The position numbers and the translations under genes are program-made. The notes under the pieces are model-generated. The model made no database searches. It was not told where the DNA came from and saw only the letters and a program-made list of their open reading frames with translations. DNA of 64,000 bases from Candidatus Copromonas faecavium (nom. illeg.) (GTDB lineage Bacteria; Bacillota; Clostridia; Lachnospirales; Lachnospiraceae), in the NCBI GenBank assembly GCA_018712915.1, contig DVGC01000058.1, positions 53,091-117,090 of the forward strand. Direction: 5' to 3'. This document shows positions 10,854 through 18,874 of this stretch, in pieces. Positions within the stretch are counted from its first letter, which is position 1; each line of letters opens with the position of its first letter.

Positions 10854-13800
10854 TCATATGCTATCCGGTTGTATCTGTACAACCCCATCCACAGTCCAGG
10901 CTCCTGAGCTGTCTACGGTATAACCATCCGGCGTTATCCTGTCTGCCAGCATCCTTCCGCTGGAATCGTCCAAATAATAACATTTCCCGTCAATCCAGTG
11001 CCATCCTGCAGCCATCCGGCCATCAGCTCCAAAGTAATACCAGCTTCCATCCAGGAACCGCCACCCCGTATACATATGCCCCTGGCTGCCGTCTGATTGA
11101 TCATGGAGGTAATACCAGCTTCCGTCTCCCTGATCCTGAAACCACCCGGTCTGCATATGACCATTTTCGTCAAACCGGAACCAGGATGTGCTTTCCTGTC
11201 CTTCCTTTGCATACGGATTATGGATATAGGCCCATTCACTGGCGTAGGTCCTCCCTTCGCTGGTAAACAGCCACCGGCCTGCCCCATCCTGCACCCAGGT
11301 TCCAGTCACACTGCCTGCCGGAGCCTGAACCGCTGACGTTGTGGTTCCATTGACCGTAATGCCAGAAGATGAACCGCCTCCTGAACCGGATGATCCGCCG
11401 CTGCCTGAGCTGCCTCCTGAACTGCTGGAATACGTCCGATCTGTCATTTTAAATTTCAGAGTCACATTGATGGTTTCCGTCTGTTTTTCGGAGCTTACGG
11501 TAACCTCTGTCTGTTTTTCAGCCGTATAAGGATAGGTTTTCATCGCTTCTGTGATCCAGTCCGCATCTGTAAGCGGAAAAATTTTCCCCTCATCATCAAA
11601 TGCCAGCAGCTTATCGTCCGTCTTCCATACCAGTTTATTTTCATTTTCCTGCTGCCCGGATTGGGAAACCGGATACTGTTTTGCCTGAATCTCCTGCCCG
11701 TCAGTTCCTTCCCAGGTCAGAACCGGATTTCTCCGCGGCCCGGTTTTTGTCAGCGTCATATCAAACACCAGCTCTTTCCGAGTTGTTTCCAGGCATTCCA
11801 TATCGTAAGTCAGCTTCACCAGACAGCTCGCCAGCGTTTCCGGGTTTCCGGCAGCTCTGGCCGTAATGGTTACTTCCTTTTCCCCATGATAAGGAGCACT
11901 TCTCCTCGCTTCCTGAATCCAAGCCCCGTCCTGCACCGGAGTCACCTTGCCGTCCGTCACAGTGACGGCTGGATCCGAAGATTCCCATATGAGCTCCCGG
12001 TTATAGGGCTCATAAACCGTTTCCTCCGCCAGGCCGGGCAGAAGCTTTGCAGACAGCTGTTTAGGCTCAAGACCATACATCCCTGTTGTTTCTGAGAGAG
12101 GGCCTCCGGCTTTTTCTTCCATAATCGTAAATTCCAGCTCATTCTGATTAAGAATCACCGCTTCGGGAAGAATTTCTGTCTGATCTTCTGTCCGGAACTG
12201 TACTGTCACCTCGCAGGATGCTGTCTGCCTGTTCCCCAGCGTATCATCTGCCGTCACGGTTACCACAGCTTTTCTTGTTCCGCTCCCGTCCCGTTTCCGG
12301 TAAACGTCCTGCCGGTAAACCGCATCATCCGATTCCATAATGTCCTGGATCCATTTCGTATCCTTTCTTGCCTCAATTACTGCATTTTTATAATCTGTTC
12401 CGCTTCCCGCTCCCTCATAGGTTCCGGCATTTACGCGGATAACGGTTTCGTCATCCACAGACCATTGAACATCCTTTTTATCAAAATAATCCGGCGAGAA
12501 AGCTGCCTGCAGAGTTTCCGGTGCTGTTACTGTCATCCTCTCCTCCGGATTTTTCCGATCTCCGGACAGGATCCTTGTTACCGTAAAGGACAGTCCGGTT
12601 TTATTTAAGGATGCTCCCTCCGCAGCCACATTGGTTCTGTCTTTTATCTGGAAGGTTACGGAGATCCGGCAATTGGCCGCCGCCGGTTTTCCTTCAAAGC
12701 TTGCCGATGGCCGGGTTCTGGCCGTTAAAACAGCCAGACCTCCTAACGTCCCATTCCCATAAACCGTATCCGGGATAGGATACCGGTACTGCATATCTGC
12801 CTGTTCTTTTTCCTCCTGGCTGATAATCCGGTTAAAAAAATCCGCATTCAGATTCAGTTCGATCGATGCGCTTTGCCTGGTATAACCGGAATTGTCTTCG
12901 TCCGGATTCTTCTTCAGAAGAATCAGATCTCCGTCATCTACGCTCCAGGCCACCGCTTCATCCGCCACATCATTTTCCCTGTCTACAATTGCCTCAAAAC
13001 TCACATCCTGAACTTTTGTCCCCGGCTCCAGTTCTCCATTCAGATATCTGGCCAGCAGACGGTCAGCTCCATCCCGCACTTCAGTCGTCACAGATGGATT
13101 TTTTCGATCTCCCGTCCGTTCCTGTACGACTCGGAAGAGATATTCCTCCGGCTCAATCCTTACGCTGGCTGCCACTTTTTTATAAACAGCAGAAAGTTCC
13201 GTATCGTGCTCCGGCATAATAAAACTGTACGTTCCTCCGGTCTGATAAGCCATCTCCTGACGTTTTCCATCTTCATCCGTATAAGTAGGTACTCCGTCCA
13301 TCTGATACTTCTCTTCATCCGTATTCTTAGGCGCTGTCGTTACTGTTACCACATCTCCCGGCGCAACTGCACCACGATTGTCCTTATCCAGTTCCCTTCC
13401 ATAAACGGATTCACTTCTGGCTGTCAGAGTCGCCACATCATAATAATTCTGTACATTGGCTGCCGTATCAATCTGCAGTACCGACACAAGATATCCCCGC
13501 ACAGGCCGCCCAAGAGCATTAGGAGCAAAATGATCCGGAGCAAACGTAAAGTTTCTGACTGCATCCTCCGTATCGATCACATGGAGCATTCCATTTTCCA
13601 GCTCCTCATAAAAATACCGGGTTTCCACTATCTGGCGGTTCTGCCCCTGAATCAGGGAAAAGAAATTGTCTCTGCTGTTCCAGAATCCAATATGCGCATC
13701 ATAAGAATACCTGTTGTCATCGGCGATTCCGGAGCCGCAGATTCCGGCCGCTATTTTTTCTTCCTTATCTGCAAACAGATAAGCCAGATCCGCTCCTTCT

Positions 13801-15113
13801 CCTGTTCCATAGCGGAAGTGAAAACCCGGATCCCTGGTTCCTATAAACGTCCCTTCCCGGGAGGCACTCCCCAGTCCTGAACTGGCAATTTCACCCTCAA
13901 ATCTTGCAACCTTCATTTTTCCGGAAGCATATTTCCCGGTAACACCTCCGATGGACTGAGAACCGGTCCCGCCAATGGTTCCCATCACATGAACATTATA
14001 AATGTCTGTCCCGTTCTGAAAGCCTGTGATTCCTCCCACATAGCCGCCGCCCTGGATCCTTGCGCTGAGGCTGTCTCCCGTATTAACGGTACAATCAGCC
14101 ACCAGGGACTCCGCCGCCGTACCGGCAATTCCTCCAATGAAAATTTCCTTTCCGGTTCCGGCATCAATAGCCACATGATCTGCCGTGCAGTTTTCGACTA
14201 TACTGCTCTCAGACAGCTTTCCCACCAGTCCTCCAACAGTTCCTGAAGTTTTCAGCGTTCCCGTAACCGTCACATCCCGAATCACCGAATTTTCTGCACT
14301 CCCTGCCAAAATCCCCGCTGTATCTTTTACGGTCAGAATATTCCCCGGCTGCACCGTCAGATTCTCCACCACAGCATTCTCAAGGATTCCAAACAGGCCA
14401 GCTTCCGTCCAGCCCGGCTGGTACATCCGGAAATTGGAAATGGTTTTTCCATTTCCGTTAAAATGTCCGTCGAAAGCCTGTCCGTTTTTTGCCTGCATGG
14501 CCGTTTCATTCTCATAGAATCCGATGGGAATCCACGGAATCCCGCCCAAATCCAGGTTTCTGGTCAGTTCAAACCATGCTCCGGAATAATCACCGGGATA
14601 AGTCCCCTCTCCTTCCCTGATTTCCATACCGCCGACCGCCAAAATAGAAAGTCCCATCAGGTGTTCCCTGGTTGAAATCTGATAAGGTTTTTCTTCCGTT
14701 CCATCTCCCCGGGAACCGTCCAGGAAGCTCAGATCCCCATTCCATCCGCTCCAGAAATCCTGGGCCGGACCGGCAAAAAGAGGTGCCAGTGCCAGAGCAT
14801 TGGATGCAGATTCTGCCTGCAGCTCTCCTCCTTCCCCCTGAAGATCTCCCGTTTCCTCCTGAAAACTCTCGTTCTCTGCCTCAGAGTCCCCGTCTGCCTC
14901 TGCATCCGAAGATGAAGGCAGGTTTATTCGTTCTGATATCCGGGCAGCCTGCAGAGGTTTTACCATCCGAATACTGGCTCCATCCGGATCCGGTACTATC
15001 CTTTTTTGAGCTGATGCCTCCGTCAGCCCGCAAAGCGGTGTTCCAAGGACCGCAAGGAAGGAGAGTCCCACCGCCAGCAGCTTCCAGTTTTTATGCCAGT
15101 TCCAATTTCCCAT
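10854..15113 (-). CDS. Secreted GLUG/Ig-like protein with C-terminal cell-wall-binding repeats
   Basis: 1419 aa; the start at 15113 follows AAAGGAGG. Residues 1-35 are a signal peptide ending TEASA. Residues about 130-400 hold GLUG-type repeats (GGLVGKL, GGIAGTA, GGITGFQ, GGVTGKY), a beta-rich fold common in clostridial surface proteins. The middle third carries at least four long Ig-like or BIG2-like repeats with a recurring D-R-K-N-P turn and V-x-W-S-V-D-D strand. A Ser/Gly linker near residue 1240 leads to aromatic wall-binding repeats (TGWFQDQGDGSWYYLHD, AAGWHWIDGKCYYLDD) of the choline-binding type. It is probably held non-covalently on the wall. The adhesin starts 101 bp downstream and a DUF6273 protein ends 56 bp upstream, so the three are probably co-expressed. 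Confidence 0.8.
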   Translation of the reverse strand: MGNWNWHKNWKLLAVGLSFLAVLGTPLCGLTEASAQKRIVPDPDGASIRMVKPLQAARISERINLPSSSDAEADGDSEAENESFQEETGDLQGEGGELQAESASNALALAPLFAGPAQDFWSGWNGDLSFLDGSRGDGTEEKPYQISTREHLMGLSILAVGGMEIREGEGTYPGDYSGAWFELTRNLDLGGIPWIPIGFYENETAMQAKNGQAFDGHFNGNGKTISNFRMYQPGWTEAGLFGILENAVVENLTVQPGNILTVKDTAGILAGSAENSVIRDVTVTGTLKTSGTVGGLVGKLSESSIVENCTADHVAIDAGTGKEIFIGGIAGTAAESLVADCTVNTGDSLSARIQGGGYVGGITGFQNGTDIYNVHVMGTIGGTGSQSIGGVTGKYASGKMKVARFEGEIASSGLGSASREGTFIGTRDPGFHFRYGTGEGADLAYLFADKEEKIAAGICGSGIADDNRYSYDAHIGFWNSRDNFFSLIQGQNRQIVETRYFYEELENGMLHVIDTEDAVRNFTFAPDHFAPNALGRPVRGYLVSVLQIDTAANVQNYYDVATLTARSESVYGRELDKDNRGAVAPGDVVTVTTAPKNTDEEKYQMDGVPTYTDEDGKRQEMAYQTGGTYSFIMPEHDTELSAVYKKVAASVRIEPEEYLFRVVQERTGDRKNPSVTTEVRDGADRLLARYLNGELEPGTKVQDVSFEAIVDRENDVADEAVAWSVDDGDLILLKKNPDEDNSGYTRQSASIELNLNADFFNRIISQEEKEQADMQYRYPIPDTVYGNGTLGGLAVLTARTRPSASFEGKPAAANCRISVTFQIKDRTNVAAEGASLNKTGLSFTVTRILSGDRKNPEERMTVTAPETLQAAFSPDYFDKKDVQWSVDDETVIRVNAGTYEGAGSGTDYKNAVIEARKDTKWIQDIMESDDAVYRQDVYRKRDGSGTRKAVVTVTADDTLGNRQTASCEVTVQFRTEDQTEILPEAVILNQNELEFTIMEEKAGGPLSETTGMYGLEPKQLSAKLLPGLAEETVYEPYNRELIWESSDPAVTVTDGKVTPVQDGAWIQEARRSAPYHGEKEVTITARAAGNPETLASCLVKLTYDMECLETTRKELVFDMTLTKTGPRRNPVLTWEGTDGQEIQAKQYPVSQSGQQENENKLVWKTDDKLLAFDDEGKIFPLTDADWITEAMKTYPYTAEKQTEVTVSSEKQTETINVTLKFKMTDRTYSSSSGGSSGSGGSSGSGGGSSSGITVNGTTTSAVQAPAGSVTGTWVQDGAGRWLFTSEGRTYASEWAYIHNPYAKEGQESTSWFRFDENGHMQTGWFQDQGDGSWYYLHDQSDGSQGHMYTGWRFLDGSWYYFGADGRMAAGWHWIDGKCYYLDDSSGRMLADRITPDGYTVDSSGAWTVDGVVQIQPDSI

Positions 15114-15169
15114 ACATTTCCTCCTTTACTTTCCAAGACCTGTCTCTCAGACAGACACTCCATCAGCCC

Positions 15170-16897
15170 CTATCCCTGGGGCAGACAGAAGGCCGGACGG
15201 ATTCCGAATTCAGTCCTGGAAACGTCCATCGGGCGCAGACACCCCTGTTCCAGGTCCACCACGTAAACCAGCTCCCCATCCATAAATGTTCCCTCTGTAT
15301 TCAAAGCAGCAGCCGGTGTCCGCAGCCAGTATCCCCGGCTGTATGAACTTCCGATGCCCTCCGCTGCCCAGGCCTCCTCATATGCCAGGACCTCTTCCAC
15401 AGAAAGAAGAAACAGTCTGTCCGTCAGAGACTGCATCGGAATCTGATAAGACATCAGTCCTTCCCCTCTGCTTTCCTGCCAGGTTCCTGCGGCCGTCTGC
15501 CCGGAAAACGCGGAATTTACTCCTGTATGTACGAATGGCGGAGCCTGCGCTCCTTCTCCGGCATGATCCGAAAGCCATGCTCTGACTGCAGAATATTTAT
15601 AGTTGTTGTCATCCCCGAAGGATATGATTTCTCTTTTGGAATCTGTACTGTCGACATCCGATCGGATGACAGTCTCGCACAGAAATAGTGCGAATCGCTG
15701 ATAATTAGAATTGCTGTCGGCATAATCATCATCCACACACCGAAATCTGTAAGACGTTTCTCCCAGATTCCGTATCTGAAGATCGCCGGCTCTCCAGAAG
15801 CGCTCCTCCGCCTGTTCCCGTGTTTCAGGAAGCGTCAAAATAATTCCTGGCCAAATTGCCTGTCCCGGTATCCAGCTTCCTGCTCCTACCGGTTTTCCTT
15901 TCTCATCCAGAAGCAGAATTTCCAGACAGGCACTGCGGACAGACAAGCCGTTTAAAAAATCATTCTGCAGCCACCACCGGATTCTGTCCTCTTCTGACCC
16001 ATCAATTTCCTTCGTTTCTTCCAGAATCTCCTCCAAGGAGCTGCTGTTTTCACAGCCATACAGCATTCCGCCGTGAAAGTCCTCTTCAAGACAGATAAAG
16101 GAAAATACTCTGTCCCCTGTCTTTTCTTCATACCCAAACTCCAGTCTGTCTCCTTTTTTCTGCTCAAGGAACCGCTTTTGACATTGATCGCAGAGGGAAT
16201 CTTTATTTTCATCCCTGTGCCCCGAAGGCGCCAGACTCGCTTCTTCTGTTTCAGAGCAGTACCTGCAGGTCAGAAGGGTTCTTCCATAGGAAAGGCATCC
16301 AGCCGTCTCCAGGATTTCCTCCTGCCAGACATGCCTGCACGGGAAAGCATCCCCCGCCTTTTCAAACCCAATCCGACAGGTGACATATTCTGTTCCATTT
16401 TCCCTGCTTCTGGAAAGAACCGTATTGGAAATCCGGCATACTTCAGGAAACATCTGGGCAATCACCAGAGTCTCCGGCTCATAGTCCTCCCCTGTTACAT
16501 AAATTTCATGTCTTCCGCTTCCGGCGGCAGAAGAAACGACTTCCATCAGAAGCCTGCGGCAGTCCTCCCGGTCAGAAACCGTATAAGAAGCCTCAGCCGG
16601 CAGCAATTCCCTCTGAAAAGCGGCTTCCCGGAAAACCTCCTTCTGATACCCGCCTCCCGGGAAAACATCCCCCCGGAAAGCAGCTTCCTGACTAGCGTCC
16701 TCCTGAGAAACTGCCTCCTGGCTGGCGTCCTCCTGAGAAGCTGCCTCCTGGCTGATATTTTCCTGCCGGACAGACTCTTGGCTGACCTCCTCTGAATGAA
16801 CTGTCTCTGCCCGCACTTCCCTGGTATCCACCGCAAAAATTACCAGCGGAAGAGAGCCGGCAGCAATCGCCCACCTCCACAATTTTCTATTTTTCAT
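15170..16897 (-). CDS. Secreted DUF6273-type protein with SQE-repeat linker
   Basis: 575 aa from the ATG at 16897, which has GGAGG 11 bases upstream and begins a signal peptide ending VRAETV. An upstream in-frame extension to 16990 lacks a signal-like start. After the signal comes a low-complexity stretch of 5-aa units (SQEAA, SQEDA, SQEAV). A Cys/His section follows, with CRHVW, LTCRYC, SGHRDENKD and LCDQC, typical of a small clostridial surface repeat that may bind metal. The C-terminal half has DUF6273 hallmarks: NYKYSAVRAWLSD, YWLRTPA and a GIRPAFCLP ending. No sortase motif is present. Its function is unknown; it heads a unit with two large surface proteins. Confidence 0.7.
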   Translation of the reverse strand: MKNRKLWRWAIAAGSLPLVIFAVDTREVRAETVHSEEVSQESVRQENISQEAASQEDASQEAVSQEDASQEAAFRGDVFPGGGYQKEVFREAAFQRELLPAEASYTVSDREDCRRLLMEVVSSAAGSGRHEIYVTGEDYEPETLVIAQMFPEVCRISNTVLSRSRENGTEYVTCRIGFEKAGDAFPCRHVWQEEILETAGCLSYGRTLLTCRYCSETEEASLAPSGHRDENKDSLCDQCQKRFLEQKKGDRLEFGYEEKTGDRVFSFICLEEDFHGGMLYGCENSSSLEEILEETKEIDGSEEDRIRWWLQNDFLNGLSVRSACLEILLLDEKGKPVGAGSWIPGQAIWPGIILTLPETREQAEERFWRAGDLQIRNLGETSYRFRCVDDDYADSNSNYQRFALFLCETVIRSDVDSTDSKREIISFGDDNNYKYSAVRAWLSDHAGEGAQAPPFVHTGVNSAFSGQTAAGTWQESRGEGLMSYQIPMQSLTDRLFLLSVEEVLAYEEAWAAEGIGSSYSRGYWLRTPAAALNTEGTFMDGELVYVVDLEQGCLRPMDVSRTEFGIRPAFCLPQG

Positions 16898-16992
16898 AAT
16901 CAACAAAACCTCCAGGATTTCCCGGCAGAAACTGCCAGAGACCTCACGTAAAGAAAAACCAGACTTCAGGCCGGTTAGAACCCGGCACAAAA

Positions 16993-17008
16993 ACAGAAGA
17001 ACTTCTGT
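16993..17008. promoter_or_regulatory. Inverted repeat at predicted transcription start of surface-protein unit
   Basis: ACAGAAG, two bases, CTTCTGT: a perfect 7-2-7 inverted repeat lying just downstream of the predicted -10 box, where transcription should begin. It could be a repressor site or a 5' stem in the leader. Confidence 0.4.
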
Positions 17009-17011
17009 AGA

Positions 17012-17040
17012 ATACTAAAACTATACCATGAACGGAACAA
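17012..17040 (-). promoter_or_regulatory. Predicted sigma-A promoter for the surface-protein unit
   Basis: On the minus strand TTGTTC (17035-17040) and TAGTAT (17012-17017) are separated by 17 bases. It is the only reasonable promoter ahead of the DUF6273 gene, giving a leader of roughly 110 bases. Confidence 0.5.
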
Positions 17041-17061
17041 GGCTGTCCATGGCGAATCCGT

Positions 17062-17108
17062 AAAAAAGGGCGCTTGAAAACTGGCGAAATCGCTGGTTTT
17101 CAAACGCC
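17062..17108 (-). terminator. Rho-independent terminator after DUF2200 gene
   Basis: On the minus strand a long GC-rich inverted repeat (GGCGTTTGAAAACCAGCG pairing with its partner across ATTTC) is followed by CCTTTTTTA. It lies directly after the DUF2200 stop and isolates that gene from the surface-protein unit. Confidence 0.85.
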
Positions 17109-17124
17109 TTCCTTCCCAAATTTT

Positions 17125-17475
17125 CTACGCACGCAAAATTTTCTCCATAGGCCAGCCCTTAGCCAGCTCATCAACTAATTTATCCAGATAACGGATGTCC
17201 CGCATCAGCAGATCCTCTATTTCCTCTACCCGGACGCCGCAGACAACGCCTTTGATCTGGTGCCGGTTTGGATTCAGTTCCGGCGCATGTTCAAAAAACT
17301 CCCTGTATGTCACAGGCTCTGCCAACATCTGCTCAATATCCGCTCTTTCGTATCCGGTGAGCCAGCAGACCACCGCTGTGACCTCCTCCTTCGTACGGCC
17401 TTTTTTCAAAGCCTTATTCTCCAGCAAAGGATATATCCTGGAAAAATTCATCTGATATATTTTCTCGCTGTCCAT
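17125..17475 (-). CDS. DUF2200 family protein
   Basis: 116 aa, the usual length for DUF2200. The N-terminal KIYQMNFSRIYPLL, the central CWLTGY and the NPNRHQIKGVVCGVRVEEIE segment are characteristic. It is a small soluble, mostly helical protein with no known biochemical role and no membrane segment. GGAGAAGGG lies ahead of the ATG. It lies 260 bp beyond the shikimate kinase stop, across a block of 39/40-bp repeats, and is closed by its own terminator. It may be transcribed by read-through or separately. Confidence 0.85.
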   Translation of the reverse strand: MDSEKIYQMNFSRIYPLLENKALKKGRTKEEVTAVVCWLTGYERADIEQMLAEPVTYREFFEHAPELNPNRHQIKGVVCGVRVEEIEDLLMRDIRYLDKLVDELAKGWPMEKILRA

Positions 17476-17545
17476 TGTGGTCCCTTCTCCTATTCCTTAT
17501 TCCATCATGCCCGGACGGAATCTGCTTCCTTTGATAATGAGCATT

Positions 17546-17729
17546 GCGTTCCCAGCAGGAATCATGGAGCTCCTGACTCCCAGCCCGCTTCCCGGAAGCA
17601 ATGACAAGGTTTCCGATTCCAAAGCCGCCTTCCGGCAGTAATGACGGCCTCCTGATTCTCGATCCGCTTCCCGGAAGCAATGGCAAAGTTTCCGACTCCC
17701 AGCCCGTTTTCCAACAAGAAAAGCTGCCG
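17546..17729. repeat. Imperfect 39/40-bp tandem repeats, about 4.6 copies
   Basis: Units start at 17546, 17585, 17625, 17664 and 17704 and share the core CCGCTTCCCGGAAGCAATG followed by a TTTCCGA-TCC section. Periods are 39, 40, 39 and 40, so no single frame is kept. Each core contains the palindrome CTTCCCGGAAG or a relic of it. The block fills the gap between shikimate kinase and DUF2200. Confidence 0.75.
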
Positions 17730-17736
17730 TTCCGCA

Positions 17737-18279
17737 TCAGACTGTCCTCTTTTCAGCCTCCGCCTCCGCCGAAAACCGCTCCTCAAAACAGGCTCTCAGT
17801 TCGTCCACCACCTGGCCCAGGTCCTTGCCTTCCTCATCCAGGGTGACTTCCGCATAGGCCTCATAATATGGGACGCGCTCCGCGTATAAATCTTCCAACG
17901 TCATTCCATCCTTCAGCACAACGCCCCGATCCCTGGCATCTCCAATCCGTTTTTTCAGCTCCTCACAGGAAAGCTTCAGATAAACAATGACCGCCGTCTT
18001 CCGGTAATGCTCCATAGCTTCTTTTCCGTAGATTACACTTCCTCCCGGAGCAATAACCGCCTTCTTTTCCGCAAGGTCCCGGTTTATCTGCTCCTCCAGG
18101 CGGAGAAATCCCTGTTCTCCCAGCTCTGCAATCAGTTCCTTCAAAAGTTTTCCTGTTTTTTCCTGAATCACCAGGTCCACATCTACAAAAGAATATCCCA
18201 GGCGCTTCGCTAACAGAACGCCAACGGTGCTTTTTCCCGCAGCAGGCATTCCGATGAGAACGATGTTGGTTTTTTTCAT
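17737..18279 (-). CDS. aroK: Shikimate kinase
   Basis: 180 aa. It phosphorylates shikimate with ATP in the chorismate pathway. The P-loop GMPAAGKS spans residues 10-17, the shikimate-binding FVDVDL region is near residue 32, APGGS takes the place of the usual GGG motif, and a lid with DARDRG plus a terminal R-x-P-x-Y-x-x-A signature follows. Length is normal for the family. It starts 1 base after the stop of the flavin reductase, third in an operon behind the pyrophosphatase. The C-terminal tail is rich in Glu and Ala. A related small-molecule kinase of the same fold is possible but less likely. Confidence 0.85.
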   Translation of the reverse strand: MKKTNIVLIGMPAAGKSTVGVLLAKRLGYSFVDVDLVIQEKTGKLLKELIAELGEQGFLRLEEQINRDLAEKKAVIAPGGSVIYGKEAMEHYRKTAVIVYLKLSCEELKKRIGDARDRGVVLKDGMTLEDLYAERVPYYEAYAEVTLDEEGKDLGQVVDELRACFEERFSAEAEAEKRTV

Positions 18280-18280
18280 T

Positions 18281-18850
18281 CTATTTCCCTTTCTTCTTCA
18301 CACTGTAGCCGAAAAAGCCCAGGCATTCTCCCAGTCCGTAGTATTTTCCATGAGAATAGGCCAATGGTTTTGCGTCGGAAAGGTGGAATCGGTCCTTCTC
18401 GTCCATATATTTCTCATCTACATCCACTGCGACAATCTCAGCCAGAAACATATGGTGGCTTCCCAACTCGTCCACCCGCACCAGACGGCACTCCAGGTTT
18501 ACCGGGCTCTGGGCAACCAGCGGAACAGAAACAGCCGAAGCTTTCGCCATGGTCAGACCCGTATCCTTCCATTTATCCGTATCCTTTCCGGACTTTACTC
18601 CGCAGTAGTCCACTGCATATGCCATTTCCTCCGTGGTCAGATTCACCACAAATTCCCCGGTTTCCCGAATCATATGATAGGAATACCGCTCCGGACGTAC
18701 GCTGATGGAAAGCATGGGCGGATTGGTGCAAACGGTTCCGGCCCAGGCTACCGTAATCAGGTTTGCCTTTCCCTCCTTATCTGCCGCGCTCACCAGAACC
18801 GCCGGCAGCGGATACAGCATGTTTCCCGGTTTAAACTGTCTTTTCCCCAT
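18281..18850 (-). CDS. Flavin reductase family protein (flavoredoxin-like)
   Basis: 189 aa, cytoplasmic, with the FMN-binding split-barrel pattern of the flavin reductase/flavoredoxin family: NLITVAWAGTVCTNPPMLSISVRP near residues 25-50, then EFVVNL, and a terminal GLGECLGFFGYSVKK tail seen in clostridial members. It probably binds FMN and transfers electrons; the physiological partner is not evident. It lies 24 bp after the pyrophosphatase and abuts aroK, so the three genes form one operon. Confidence 0.85.
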   Translation of the reverse strand: MGKRQFKPGNMLYPLPAVLVSAADKEGKANLITVAWAGTVCTNPPMLSISVRPERYSYHMIRETGEFVVNLTTEEMAYAVDYCGVKSGKDTDKWKDTGLTMAKASAVSVPLVAQSPVNLECRLVRVDELGSHHMFLAEIVAVDVDEKYMDEKDRFHLSDAKPLAYSHGKYYGLGECLGFFGYSVKKKGK

Positions 18851-18874
18851 AATCCTGTCTCCTCTTCTCTCGAT

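Noticed and set aside
12873-13880. 335-aa plus-strand open frame
   Set aside because: Antisense to the GLUG/Ig-like surface protein; composition is that of a complementary-strand shadow and no domain is visible.
17414-17786. Two minus-strand frames with 13-aa repeat units across the 39/40-bp repeats
   Set aside because: The repeat period alternates between 39 and 40, so neither frame follows the repeat consistently; no ribosome sites are present and both overlap known genes.
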